DNA from: Enorma massiliensis phI
GTDB lineage: Bacteria; Actinomycetota; Coriobacteriia; Coriobacteriales; Coriobacteriaceae
DNA: 64,000 bases
Reading direction: 5' to 3'
Assembly (NCBI RefSeq): GCF_000311845.1
Contig: NZ_HE978575.1
Location: 84,715-148,714 of the forward strand
The position numbers were made by a program, and so were the translations under genes. Under the pieces are notes generated by a model, which saw only the letters and a program-made list of their open reading frames with translations, searched no databases and was not told the origin of the DNA. The first letter of the stretch is position 1. Each line of letters opens with the position of its first letter. This document shows, piece after piece, positions 1 through 8,898 of the stretch.

Positions 1-2
1 CT

Positions 3-1352
3 GTTCGCCCGGCGAGCGCAGCGGGACAGGCCGCCCCGACCGCAGCGGCAGCTCCCTCGCGCCCTTCGGCCGCCGCCGCCCCAGCCGCTTCCTCGCGCCC
101 GTCTGCGGCCGAGGTCGCTGCGTCGGCTGCGGCCCCCACGCCCGCGGTGACCGATGCGGGCGAGCTGCAGCGCAAGTGGAGCGATGTGGTGAAGCGCGTT
201 ACCGCGGCCCAGCCTTCGAGAGGCGCGCTTCTGCAGAGCTCCCGCGCGCAATCCGACGACGGGTCCGCGCTTACGGTGAGCTTCCCTCCCGGCTCGGGCT
301 TTGCGATCACGATGCTCGGCCGGCCGGACACGCAAGAGGTCGTGCTTCCGCAGGTGTGCGCTGTTTTTGGTAACCGTGCGGTGCACTACGTGATGGATGG
401 TTCTGCCGCTGCACCGAAAACTTCCGCCCCACAGCCTTCAGCTCCTGCTGCTTCTGTGCCGGAGGCACCTGCATCGGCTGCACGGCCCGAGGCCACGGCG
501 CCGAAGGGGGGCCAGGTCGCAGAGGCGCCGGAGGGGCCCCAGGTTGCGGCGGAATCGTCAGCCCTGGCGACCCACTCCTCTCCTGCTGCTTCGGCATCGC
601 CCAATGCGTCCGAGCCGGTGGCCAAAAAACCCGCAGTCACGCCGGCCGCCCAGGAACCCGCATACGGGCTGTCGCCAGATTCTGCTCCGTGGGCTCCTGC
701 CCCAGCGGAGTTTGGTCCAGCGCCTGAGCCAGCCCCCTCGGTGCCCGAGTGCAAGCTAGATCACGCTCCCTCGGAGCCCGCCCAGGCACCGGGCCCTGCT
801 TTCACAAAACCCGCCCAGGCACCGGCCTCCGAGACCCCTGCATGGGATGACGACCAGGTGCCCTACGACGATGCTGCCGCCATGGCATATGACGACGACC
901 TGCCCCCGTTCGATATGCCCGGTGCGAATCTCGATGCCGCCGCATCACCGTCTCCCGCTCCTGCGGCTAGCTCTTCTGCAACCTCTGCGGTTGCAGCTTC
1001 TACGACGGTTTCTTCCGCAGCCTCCACGGCTGGCGTGTCACAGGTCGCTGCTGCTGCGGCGCCCTCAGCGCAAGCGGCTGCGGCCTCGTCGTCTTCGCAG
1101 CCGAAGACATCTTCTTCCGATGTCGCTCAGCCTGCCGCCCAATCATCTGTTCCCTGGGCTACACCAGCCGCGTCCCCGATGCCGGCAGCCGGCGGACCTT
1201 CCGGCTCTGCGCCCTCAGCCTCTGATTTGGCCCCTGCAATGCCGGCTCCCTCCGTCTCCATGGGCGGCGAAGACGCTGACGATATTGCGTCGGTACTGGG
1301 CAGCGTATTCGGTGACGGAGTAAAGGTGACGCAGGTGGGCGGCGCGGAGTAG
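3..1352 (+). CDS. dnaX: DNA polymerase III subunit gamma/tau, C-terminal part (5' truncated by window edge)
   Basis: The reading frame is open from the left edge and ends at TAG 1350-1352, so the ATPase/clamp-loader half lies outside the window. What remains is Ala/Pro-rich linker, a short conserved block (about nt 159-400, with GELQRKWSDVVKRV and a beta-rich stretch) resembling the C-terminal domain of gamma/tau, a long disordered Ala/Pro/Ser region, and a conserved tail ending in DDIASVLGSVFGDGVKV. The tau C-terminus links the clamp loader to the polymerase and helicase. The identification rests largely on its position directly before ybaB and recR, the classic dnaX-ybaB-recR order. The ATG at 147 is internal, not a start. 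Confidence 0.85.
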   Translation, partial: VRPASAAGQAAPTAAAAPSRPSAAAAPAASSRPSAAEVAASAAAPTPAVTDAGELQRKWSDVVKRVTAAQPSRGALLQSSRAQSDDGSALTVSFPPGSGFAITMLGRPDTQEVVLPQVCAVFGNRAVHYVMDGSAAAPKTSAPQPSAPAASVPEAPASAARPEATAPKGGQVAEAPEGPQVAAESSALATHSSPAASASPNASEPVAKKPAVTPAAQEPAYGLSPDSAPWAPAPAEFGPAPEPAPSVPECKLDHAPSEPAQAPGPAFTKPAQAPASETPAWDDDQVPYDDAAAMAYDDDLPPFDMPGANLDAAASPSPAPAASSSATSAVAASTTVSSAASTAGVSQVAAAAAPSAQAAAASSSSQPKTSSSDVAQPAAQSSVPWATPAASPMPAAGGPSGSAPSASDLAPAMPAPSVSMGGEDADDIASVLGSVFGDGVKVTQVGGAE

Positions 1353-1441
1353 CGCGCTCGTTCATGGTACGATGCCAACGTCAAATTTGCGGCGCGTCCG
1401 GTTTGCCAGATGCGCGCCGCACCGCAATCAAAGGAGTTCCC

Positions 1442-1762
1442 ATGGCTCAGATGAACATGCAGCAAATGATGAAGCAGGCTCGTAAGATGCAGGAGCAGCT
1501 CGCCGCCGCACAGGAGACCATCGCGCAGTCCACGGTCGATGCGTCGGCCGGCGGCGGCATGGTCAAGGTCACCGTGAGCGGTGACATGCAGGTCACTTCG
1601 CTCAAGATCGACCCGGAGGCCATCGACCCCGAAGACGTCGAGATGCTCGAGGACATGGTTATGGCAGCTGTGAACGAGGCCCTGCGCGGCGTCGGCGAGC
1701 TTGCGAACCGCCAGATGGGCGCCGTTACCGGAGGCCTCAACATTCCCGGCATGCCGTTCTAA
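1442..1762 (+). CDS. ybaB: Nucleoid-associated protein, YbaB/EbfC family
   Basis: The 106-residue product starts at ATG 1442, nine bases after a strong AAGGAG. The N-terminal helix is Met/Gln-rich (MNMQQMMKQARKMQEQL), followed by the family's GGGMVKVTVSGDMQVTSLKIDP strand block and a C-terminal NIPGMPF tail. YbaB/EbfC proteins are small dimeric DNA-binding proteins that associate with the nucleoid. The length is normal for the family. The gene lies 89 bp after dnaX and 216 bp before recR, so the three may be co-transcribed, although the long second gap contains an inverted repeat. Confidence 0.93.
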   Translation: MAQMNMQQMMKQARKMQEQLAAAQETIAQSTVDASAGGGMVKVTVSGDMQVTSLKIDPEAIDPEDVEMLEDMVMAAVNEALRGVGELANRQMGAVTGGLNIPGMPF

Positions 1763-1775
1763 GTCCACTCGATTC

Positions 1776-1898
1776 GGAAATCAACGGTTGTTTTTGGACT
1801 CGTCGAGTAGCGCGAAACGGCACAAGCGTTCTACCTGCATATTCCTTTGCCAAGGACACCGTCCTACTGGGTTCATTGCAAAATAACCGTTGATATCC
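1776..1898. repeat. Inverted repeat between ybaB and recR (19-bp arms, 2 mismatches)
   Basis: The left arm 1776-1794 (core ATCAACGGTT, 1780-1789) is the reverse complement of the right arm 1880-1898 (core AACCGTTGAT, 1885-1894) with two mismatches. About 85 bp separates the arms, which contains no convincing gene. The left arm ends in a T-rich stretch. It could be a paired operator, a small structured RNA, or a non-autonomous element. Confidence 0.7.
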
Positions 1899-1978
1899 GT
1901 CGCGAATGTGTTTGCACACGGTGCGTGTGACCCCGTAACACCGAATGTCGCTCGTGGAAGCTGATGAGGAAGGATGCC

Positions 1979-2575
1979 ATGGCGAGCAACCAAGATTTGC
2001 AGCGCTTGCTCGATGAGCTGGGGCGTTTGCCGGGCATCGGGCCCAAGAGTGCCCAGCGCATCGCCTACCACCTGCTCGAAGCCGACGCCGAGGAGGCGCG
2101 CCGTTTGGCGCAGGCTATCCTCGATGTGAAAGAGCACGTGCACTTCTGCAGCCGTTGCTTTAACTACGCCACGGCCGACGAGTGCCCCATCTGCATGGAC
2201 GGCATGCGCGATCGCACGCGCATCTGCGTGGTTGGCGAGCCGCGTGATGTGACCGCCATCGAGCGCACGGGCAGCTACCACGGCTTGTACCACGTGCTCG
2301 GCGGCGTGATCAGCCCCATGGACAAGATCGGTCCGGAGCAGCTGCATATTCGCGAGTTGCTTATGCGCCTGGGCGAGGAAGACATCCAAGAGGTCATCAT
2401 CGCTACGAACCCCAACATCGAGGGAGAGACCACCGCGAGCTACCTCGCACGCACCATCAAGCCGCTGGGCGTGACGGTGAGCCGTTTGGCGAGCGGCCTG
2501 CCCGTGGGCGGCGACCTTGAATACGCGGATGAGCTGACCCTCGGCCGCGCCATCGAAGCCCGCCGCGCGCTCTGA
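1979..2575 (+). CDS. recR: Recombination mediator protein RecR
   Basis: The 198-residue protein is full length. The N-terminal helix-hairpin-helix reads [17 protein letters not shown], followed by the four-cysteine zinc finger ([16 protein letters not shown]), then the Toprim domain ([28 protein letters not shown]) and the [24 protein letters not shown]-terminus. RecR works with RecF/RecO to load RecA at single-strand gaps. Two in-frame ATGs exist; 1979 is preferred because GAGGAAGG at 1966-1973 sits at the right distance, whereas the ATG at 1964 overlaps that site. Confidence 0.96.
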   Translation: MASNQDLQRLLDELGRLPGIGPKSAQRIAYHLLEADAEEARRLAQAILDVKEHVHFCSRCFNYATADECPICMDGMRDRTRICVVGEPRDVTAIERTGSYHGLYHVLGGVISPMDKIGPEQLHIRELLMRLGEEDIQEVIIATNPNIEGETTASYLARTIKPLGVTVSRLASGLPVGGDLEYADELTLGRAIEARRAL

Positions 2576-2683
2576 GGCACTCCGCCTTGCCACTCATTCG
2601 TCGGCCGCCGCGCGCAAGGCGTGCTCCCTCCTCATTTGTGGCACCTCAGAGCGTGATTTCCTGCACGGCGATTTTCCATCGCT

Positions 2684-3010
2684 GAATATTTGGAGTTACA
2701 TTCTGTTCACCGTTGCAGATTTGAAGTTAAGGGCAGCGAGCGAAGCATATATGGAGTTATTGGCCTCTGTAGGTGACCTTAGCTCCATATATGCTGCGCT
2801 CGCTATGCATAATTCCAGATTTGCTGCACTCGGAGGGCATGCCGGTGACGGTAACTCCAATTATGCCGCGCTCGGCGAATCTCGGCCCCGTGTAACTCCA
2901 AATCTGCAACGTTGAGTTGGGGATAACTCCAGATTTGCAGCGCTGACCGGGGTGGCTTCGGAACTGGCCCGTTGGATGGGGGATAACTCCGGATTTGCCG
3001 CGATGGACGC
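2684..3010. repeat. Bipolar array of about nine degenerate TAACTCCAGATTTGC-type units
   Basis: The 2576-3251 gap holds no credible gene but carries repeated units with consensus roughly TAACTCCARATTTGCNGCGC. Three copies on the left point to the minus strand (cores near 2692, 2723, 2753), and six on the right to the plus strand (CTCC/TTCC at 2783, 2813, 2855, 2896, 2937, 2997). The innermost pair forms a 21-bp inverted repeat with one mismatch around CATATATGGAG/CTCCATATATG. Spacings are 31, 30 / 30, 42, 41, 41, 60 bp. Two more copies occur at 26368-26416. Confidence 0.8.
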
Positions 3011-3069
3011 AGCCCCCTCCAAATCACCTCACCTATTCAGATTCACGATTACGGTCGCGCCGAACGCGG

Positions 3070-3075
3070 TACAAT
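3070..3075 (+). promoter_or_regulatory. Possible -10 element for nifJ
   Basis: TACAAT stands about 180 bp before the nifJ start and just right of the repeat array. No good -35 hexamer is seen at 16-18 bp, so this is a weak call based on the -10 alone. Confidence 0.3.
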
Positions 3076-3251
3076 AACGACGCATGTGGATTTTCGCCAG
3101 CAGACGGCTTCCCCTCATCGCCGAAGCCCGACGCACGCGGCCGCGCCAATTGCGCAGACACGGCCTCATGCCAGCGATTTTCCAAGAAATGCGGAAAAGC
3201 CCCGGCGCACCAGGCACCGGGAACCTGTATACCTATGAGAGGAGAGGGTAT

Positions 3252-6200
3252 ATGGCGCGCAAGTTCAAGTCCATGGACGGCAACGAGGCCGCCGCATACG
3301 TATCGTATGCGTTCACCGAAGTTGCGGGGATTTACCCCATCACGCCGTCCAGCCCCATGGCCGACCATGTCGACCAGTGGGCAGCCCAGGGGATGAAGAA
3401 CATCTTCGGAACCCCGGTGAAGGTCATCGAGATGGAGTCCGAGGCGGGCGCCGCGGGCACCGTCCACGGCTCGCTCTGCGCCGGTGCGCTGACCACCACC
3501 TACACGGCTTCCCAGGGCCTGCTGCTCATGATCCCGAACATGTACAAGATCGCTGGCGAGCACCTGCCGGGCGTGTTCCACGTCTCCGCGCGTACGGTTG
3601 CCTCCCACGCGCTCAACATCTTCGGCGATCACTCCGACGTGATGGCTTGCCGCCAGACCGGCTTCGCCATGCTCGCCGAGACCAACGTCCAGGAGGTCAT
3701 GGACCTCGCCGCCGTGGCGCACCTTTCCGCCATCAAGGGCCGCGTGCCGTTCCTGAACTTCTTCGACGGCTTCCGCACCTCGCATGAGATCCAGAAGGTC
3801 GCCGTGTGGGACTTCGACGATCTGGCCGAGATGTGCGACATGGACGCCGTCCAGGCGTTCCGCGACCACGCCCTCAACCCGGAGCACCCGCACAACCGCG
3901 GCACCCACGAGGACGGCGACGTCTTCTTCCAGCATCGTGAGGCCTGCAACACGACCTACGACGAGCTGCCCGCGGTGGTCGAGGACTACATGAACCAGGT
4001 GAACGAGAAGCTCGGCACCAACTATCACCTCTTCGACTACTATGGCGCGCCGGATGCGGACCGCGTCGTGGTCTGCATGGGCTCCTTCTGCGATACCCTC
4101 GAGGAGGTCATCGACTACCTCAACGCCCATGGCGAGAAGGTCGGCCTGGTCAAGGTCCGTCTGTATCGTCCGTGGTCCATCGAGCACTTCATCGCTGCGC
4201 TGCCCGAGACCGTCAAGAAGATCGCCGTGCTCGACCGCACCAAGGAGGCCGGTTCCATCGGCGAGCCGCTCTACGAGGACGTCGTCTCTGCGCTCTATGA
4301 GTCCGGCAAGACCGGCATCAAGGTTGTCGGCGGCCGTTACGGCCTCGGTTCCAAGGACGAGCCGCCCGCGGCTGCGTTCTCGGTCTACGAGGAGCTCAAG
4401 GCCGACGAGCCCAAGCGCGAGTTCACCATCGGCATCGTCGACGACGTCACCAACCTCTCCCTCCCCATGGACGCCGACGCGCCCAACACCGCGGCCGAGG
4501 GCACCATCGAGTGCAAGTTCTGGGGCCTTGGCGGCGACGGTACCGTGGGCGCCAACAAGAACTCGATTAAGATCATCGGCGACCACACCGACAAGTACGT
4601 TCAGGCCTACTTCCAGTACGACTCCAAGAAGACGGGCGGCGTGACCATCAGCCACCTGCGCTTCGGCGATCAGCCCATCAAGAGCCCGTACTACATCACC
4701 AAGGCCGACTTCGTGGCGTGCCACAACCCCAGCTACATCACGAAGCACTTCAAGATTGCCCAGGGTGTGAAGCCCGGCGGTACGCTCATGATCAACTGCC
4801 AGTGGGACTTCGACGAGCTCTCGAAGCACCTCTCTGCGGCTGAGAAGCGCTATATCGCCAAGAACAACGTGCAGCTCTACACCATCAACGCCATCGACCT
4901 GGCGGTTCAGGTGGGCATGGGCAAGCGCACCAACACCATCCTCCAGTCCGCGTTCTTCACGCTCGCCGGCGTGCTCCCGCAGGAGGATGCCATCAAGTAC
5001 ATGAAGGACGCTGCCGAGAAGTCCTACGCCAAGAAGGGCCAGGACGTCGTCGAGGCTAACTGGAAGGCCATCGATGCCGGCGCCACCGCCTTCGTGAAGC
5101 ATGAGGTTCCCGCCGAGTGGGCCGATGCCGCCGACGAGGCTCCCGCCGCCGAGCTCAAGGGCCGTCCCGAGCTCGTCAAGCAGGTCAAGAACATCATGGA
5201 GCCCATCAACCGCATGGAGGGCGACGAGCTCCCCGTCTCCGCGTTCGTCGATCATGCCGACGGCCAGTTCGAGCAGGGCGCCTCTGCGTACGAGAAGCGC
5301 GGCGTTGCCGTCATGGTGCCGCATTGGGACGCCGACAAGTGCATCCAGTGCAACCAGTGCTCGTATGTGTGCCCGCACGCCACGATCCGCCCGTTCGGCC
5401 TGACCGAGGAAGAGATCGCGAACGCGCCCGAGGGCATGCGCACGCTCGACATCAAGATGCCGAAGGACACCGGCCTCAAGTTCACCATGGCCATCAGCCC
5501 GCTCGACTGCATGGGCTGCACCAACTGCGCCAAGGTCTGCCCGAAGGGCGCCCTCACCATGGTGCCGCAGGAGCAGGAACTCGAGGAGCAGAAGACCTTC
5601 GATTACTGCGTGGCCGAGGTCTCGCCGAAGCCCGTGCTCGAGGCTGCAAACGTCAAGGGCAGCCAGTTCAAGCAGCCGCTGCTTGAGTTCTCCGGCTCCT
5701 GCGCCGGCTGCGCCGAGACCGCCTATGCGCGCCTCGTCACCCAGGTTTGCGGCGACCGCATGTTCATCTCCAACGCCACCGGCTGCTCCTCCATTTGGGG
5801 CAACCCGGCTGGCCGTTCGCCGTACACGGTCAACAAGGACGGTCATGGTCCGGCGTGGAACAACAGCCTCTTCGAGGACAACGCCGAGCACGGCCTGGGC
5901 ATGGCGCTCGGTTACGAGGCCGTTCAGAACAAGCTCGTGGTGCTGACCGAGGAGCTCATCGCTGCCGAGGGTACGCCCGAGGACGTGAAGGCTGCCGGTA
6001 AGGCCTGGATCGACGCTCGCAAGGACGCCGAGGCATCCAAGACCACCGCTGCTGCCTACATCGCGGCCCTCGAGGCTTGCGGCTGCGACAAGGCCAAGGC
6101 GATCCTCGCCGACAAGTCCTTCCTCACCAAGAAGAGCTTCTGGATCTTCGGTGGCGACGGCTGGGCGTATGACATCGGCTTCGGCGGCCTCGATCACGTG

Positions 6201-6788
6201 CTCGCCAGCAACAACGACGTCAACGTCTTCGTGTTCGACACCGAGGTGTACTCCAACACCGGTGGCCAGGCCTCTAAGGCTTCGAACCTCGGCCAGGTGG
6301 CCCAGTTCGACGCGGCCGGCAAGACCACCAAGAAGAAGAGCCTTGCCGAGATCGCGATGAGCTATGGCTATGTGTACGTGGCCCAGGTTGCCATGGGCGC
6401 CAACCCCGCTCAGACGCTTAAGGCCATCCAGGAGGCCGAGGCCTACGACGGCCCGTCCCTCATCATCGGCTACAGCCCCTGCGAGATGCACTCCATCAAG
6501 AAGGGTGGCATGCAGAACTGCCAGGCCGAGATGAAGAAGGCCGTGGAGTGCGGCTACTGGAACCTCTTCCGCTTCAACCCCGCCGCCGAGGTGGGCAAGA
6601 AGTTCACCCTCGACTCCAAGGAGCCGAAGGGCGGTTATCAGGAGTTCCTGATGAACGAGGCCCGCTATGCTTCGCTCACCCGTTCGTTCCCCGAGCGCGC
6701 CGAGGTGCTCTTCAAGGAGAACGAGGAAGCCGCAATGGCCCGCTATCAGCACCTGCTGAAGCTCAAGGATGTCTACGCTGAGGTCTAA
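3252..6788 (+). CDS. nifJ: Pyruvate:ferredoxin (flavodoxin) oxidoreductase
   Basis: A 1178-residue single-chain PFOR that decarboxylates pyruvate to acetyl-CoA and passes electrons to ferredoxin in the cytoplasm of anaerobes. The N-terminus carries the pyruvate-binding motif YPITPSSPMADHVD; the middle has the gamma-type domain (FWGLGGDGTVGANK). Two 4Fe-4S motifs (CIQCNQCSYVCPH near residue 697, CMGCTNCAKVCPKG near 753) and the C-terminal thiamine-diphosphate domain (GDGWAYDIGFGGLDHVL, EVYSNTGGQ) follow, with extra cluster-binding cysteines in CAGCAET. The start at 3252 has GAGAGGAGAGGG just upstream. Codon use is extremely biased to C/G endings, as expected of a highly expressed gene. It appears to be monocistronic, with a repeat array before it and a strong terminator after it. 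Confidence 0.98.
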   Translation: MARKFKSMDGNEAAAYVSYAFTEVAGIYPITPSSPMADHVDQWAAQGMKNIFGTPVKVIEMESEAGAAGTVHGSLCAGALTTTYTASQGLLLMIPNMYKIAGEHLPGVFHVSARTVASHALNIFGDHSDVMACRQTGFAMLAETNVQEVMDLAAVAHLSAIKGRVPFLNFFDGFRTSHEIQKVAVWDFDDLAEMCDMDAVQAFRDHALNPEHPHNRGTHEDGDVFFQHREACNTTYDELPAVVEDYMNQVNEKLGTNYHLFDYYGAPDADRVVVCMGSFCDTLEEVIDYLNAHGEKVGLVKVRLYRPWSIEHFIAALPETVKKIAVLDRTKEAGSIGEPLYEDVVSALYESGKTGIKVVGGRYGLGSKDEPPAAAFSVYEELKADEPKREFTIGIVDDVTNLSLPMDADAPNTAAEGTIECKFWGLGGDGTVGANKNSIKIIGDHTDKYVQAYFQYDSKKTGGVTISHLRFGDQPIKSPYYITKADFVACHNPSYITKHFKIAQGVKPGGTLMINCQWDFDELSKHLSAAEKRYIAKNNVQLYTINAIDLAVQVGMGKRTNTILQSAFFTLAGVLPQEDAIKYMKDAAEKSYAKKGQDVVEANWKAIDAGATAFVKHEVPAEWADAADEAPAAELKGRPELVKQVKNIMEPINRMEGDELPVSAFVDHADGQFEQGASAYEKRGVAVMVPHWDADKCIQCNQCSYVCPHATIRPFGLTEEEIANAPEGMRTLDIKMPKDTGLKFTMAISPLDCMGCTNCAKVCPKGALTMVPQEQELEEQKTFDYCVAEVSPKPVLEAANVKGSQFKQPLLEFSGSCAGCAETAYARLVTQVCGDRMFISNATGCSSIWGNPAGRSPYTVNKDGHGPAWNNSLFEDNAEHGLGMALGYEAVQNKLVVLTEELIAAEGTPEDVKAAGKAWIDARKDAEASKTTAAAYIAALEACGCDKAKAILADKSFLTKKSFWIFGGDGWAYDIGFGGLDHVLASNNDVNVFVFDTEVYSNTGGQASKASNLGQVAQFDAAGKTTKKKSLAEIAMSYGYVYVAQVAMGANPAQTLKAIQEAEAYDGPSLIIGYSPCEMHSIKKGGMQNCQAEMKKAVECGYWNLFRFNPAAEVGKKFTLDSKEPKGGYQEFLMNEARYASLTRSFPERAEVLFKENEEAAMARYQHLLKLKDVYAEV

Positions 6789-6810
6789 GGCCTGAGTCCT
6801 AGCTCCTTAT

Positions 6811-6847
6811 AGGAGGCCCCGGGGGATTCCCTCGGGGCCTCCTTTCG
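6811..6847 (+). terminator. Rho-independent terminator of nifJ
   Basis: A GC-rich hairpin with arms GGAGGCCCCG and CGGGGCCTCC (extended by GGG/CCC) is followed by TTTCGTTT, 23 bp after the nifJ stop. Confidence 0.85.
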
Positions 6848-6851
6848 TTTG

Positions 6852-6886
6852 GATGAATCGCAGACACCCGGTGTCTGTGATTCATC
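6852..6886. repeat. 33-bp palindrome family, copy 1
   Basis: A near-perfect palindrome built on the half site GATGAATCGCAGACACC. The same sequence recurs at 17166-17198, 30824-30856, 30868-30900 and 49372-49404. This copy follows the nifJ terminator directly. Confidence 0.85.
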
Positions 6887-7032
6887 AAGGGCTTCGGACA
6901 TGTTTCCGGGGCCCTTTCTCTTCTTGTATGCGGCGGGTATCCAGAAGGCTCTGCGCCGGCGTAGCGTGATGCGTTGTTGGGTACAACTGACGTGACTGCG
7001 CACTGCACGCGCGCTGAGCGAAGGGGAGACAC

Positions 7033-7755
7033 ATGGCAGAGATCGAAGAAAAAATGGTCGATACCTCAACTACGGACAACCTGGAAGATGCTTATGCGGA
7101 CGCGATGCCAGGGGAGGTGCCCGCTGCCGAAGACGGCGGCCATCTGGTTCCCGGCGACGAAGGCGAGCACGACGCCGAGCTGCATGAGCAAATCTTGACG
7201 CAAGAGACCATGTGGAGCGGTAAGATCTTCGACGTTGAACGCATGGAGGTCAAACTTCCGAACGGGCGCTGCTCCGTGCGCGACGTGGTGCGTCATTGCG
7301 GGGCCGTAGCCATCGTTGCCCTCACGGAGAACGGAAAGATCGCGCTCGTGCGCCAGTATCGCACGGCGCTCGACCGCGTGACGGTGGAGATTCCCGCAGG
7401 CAAGATGGACCCCGGCGAGGAGCCGCTCGACTGCGCGAAGCGCGAGCTCAAGGAGGAGACCGGCTTTGTGGCGGGGCGCATCGCCTACCTCACCACCATC
7501 GCCACCTCGGGTGGATTTACCGATGAGCTCATCCATATCTACCTTGCCACCCAGCTTTCGTTTGAGGGAGCCCAACCCGACGAGGACGAATTCCTGAACG
7601 TCGAGCTGGTCGATGTGCAGGAGCTCGTGGATGCCGTGCTCGATGGCAAAATCGAGGATGCTAAAACGGTGGTGGGCGCGCTTGCCTGCGATGTCATGGC
7701 ACATCGGCTTGCTGCGGACGACGCCATGCAGGGAGACGAGGGCTCCGTTGCGTGA
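7033..7755 (+). CDS. Nudix hydrolase, ADP-ribose pyrophosphatase-like
   Basis: A 240-residue protein with a complete Nudix box starting at G123 (GKMDPGEEPLDCAKRELKEE, then TGF), the G-x5-E-x7-REL-x2-EE-x-G signature. The flanking EIPAGKMDPGEE and LVRQYR resemble ADP-ribose diphosphatases (NudF/YffH type), which clear ADP-ribose and related nucleoside diphosphate sugars. The first 55 residues form an acidic, poorly conserved extension beyond the usual 180-210-residue length. The start at 7033 has AAGGGGAG nine bases upstream. The gene is convergent with coaX. Substrate specificity cannot be read from sequence. Confidence 0.85.
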   Translation: MAEIEEKMVDTSTTDNLEDAYADAMPGEVPAAEDGGHLVPGDEGEHDAELHEQILTQETMWSGKIFDVERMEVKLPNGRCSVRDVVRHCGAVAIVALTENGKIALVRQYRTALDRVTVEIPAGKMDPGEEPLDCAKRELKEETGFVAGRIAYLTTIATSGGFTDELIHIYLATQLSFEGAQPDEDEFLNVELVDVQELVDAVLDGKIEDAKTVVGALACDVMAHRLAADDAMQGDEGSVA

Positions 7756-7792
7756 CGCTGGGGGAGCCGTGTCGCTTAGCCCCGATTTCTGA

Positions 7793-7817
7793 GGGCCGTG
7801 TCCAATGGGCGCGGCCC
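7793..7817. terminator. Possible terminator between convergent nudix and coaX genes
   Basis: A short hairpin (GGGCCGTG at 7793-7800, CGCGGCCC at 7810-7817) follows the nudix stop by about 40 bp. The T-tail is weak. The rest of the gap to coaX shows nothing recognisable. Confidence 0.4.
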
Positions 7818-7942
7818 TTATGCTCGCAATACCGCAGGTATCGATGGATGTTGGATTGCTCCCTGGCGTGGGAGTCTGAAAAACTGGGTATATTTGGCGG
7901 CACGCGCCTGTCTGCCCGAGCAGACTAGAAGCGCAGGCCGTT

Positions 7943-8728
7943 TTACGTCGAGTGCGGTACGCGGTCGCGCATGCGCCGAGCTATCTCGCAGATGCCTTTG
8001 AGGGTGAGCTGCCCGTCGACAACATCGAATACGTTGGTTGAATCTGCCACGATGTTCGCAAGCCCTCCGGTCGCGATGACGCGGGCTTCGGGCGCCGCCA
8101 GCTCGGCCCGGATACGGCCAACAAGCCCCTCGACCATAGCTGCCGTTCCGAGTACGGCGCCGCTCTGCACGGCCTCTTCAGTGGTGCGGCCGATGGCGTG
8201 GGGCGGCGTCTCCAGCGGGATGCTTGCGATTCGGGCGGCTCGAGCAACGAGGGCATCCATCGAGATGCGCAGTCCCGGGGCGATTGCACCGCCGATGTAG
8301 TAGCCGTCGGAATCGACCACGTCGATATTGGTCGCCGTGCCGAAGTCGACCACGATCGACGGCGCTCCGTAGAGCTTTTCGGCGGCCACGGCGTTGGCGA
8401 TACGGTCGGCGCCCACCTCCTCGGGATGTGGCGCGTGGATGCATGTAACGGCGGCGGTGTCCGCTCCCACGGCGATGCTTCTCGCCGCGATGCGTTGAGC
8501 GAAGGCGCGCCATTCGCGGGTGAGCTGCGGGACCACGCCGGCGAAGGCGATTTCGTCTACGCATTCAAGGGTAAGGCCGTATATGCGCAGGTAGCCGAGC
8601 AGGCGAACATGGATTTCGTCTGCAGTAAACGTGCGGTCGGTTGGCATGCGCCAAGAGCGCACGAGCTCGTCGGCGTCGAAGAGGCCGAGCGCCGTTTGCG
8701 TGTTTCCCATATCTATGGCGAGGAGCAT
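7943..8728 (-). CDS. coaX: Type III pantothenate kinase
   Basis: A 261-residue CoaX protein, the first enzyme of coenzyme A synthesis (ATP-dependent phosphorylation of pantothenate). It opens with the acetate-kinase-fold phosphate motif MLLAIDMGNTQTALGLF and has GADRIANAVAA, VVDFGTATNIDVV, IGGAIAPGLRISMDAL and the ATGGLA motif near the C-terminus. Length and motif order are normal. It is transcribed divergently from the LacI-type gene; a TACAAT-type -10 on the minus strand (within 8791-8800) lies about 65 bp upstream. Confidence 0.96.
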   Translation of the reverse strand: MLLAIDMGNTQTALGLFDADELVRSWRMPTDRTFTADEIHVRLLGYLRIYGLTLECVDEIAFAGVVPQLTREWRAFAQRIAARSIAVGADTAAVTCIHAPHPEEVGADRIANAVAAEKLYGAPSIVVDFGTATNIDVVDSDGYYIGGAIAPGLRISMDALVARAARIASIPLETPPHAIGRTTEEAVQSGAVLGTAAMVEGLVGRIRAELAAPEARVIATGGLANIVADSTNVFDVVDGQLTLKGICEIARRMRDRVPHST

Positions 8729-8790
8729 GGGCCTCCCTACGATCGTTTCGTCACGAGCTTGGAGCTTGGTGACGGTATGCGTGCGCCATC

Positions 8791-8844
8791 ATTGTATACC
8801 AAGGCGCCGCCCGCCATTAAAGCGTTTCAAAGAGTTGCTATACT
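8791..8844. promoter_or_regulatory. Divergent promoter elements for coaX and the LacI-family gene
   Basis: GGTATACAAT on the minus strand (8791-8800) could be the coaX -10, and TATACT (8839-8844) is a good plus-strand -10 for the regulator gene. Matching -35 hexamers are poor on both strands. Confidence 0.4.
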
Positions 8845-8898
8845 GGGATACCATGCCGAACTCGGCAATACACGATGTGGGAAAGTAACGGGAGCAAG

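Noticed and set aside
3033-6752. A 1239-residue open frame on the minus strand opposite nifJ
   Set aside because: It is the antisense shadow of a strongly C/G-ending gene; composition is His/Val/Leu/Asp-rich with no motifs, whereas the plus strand encodes a complete PFOR.
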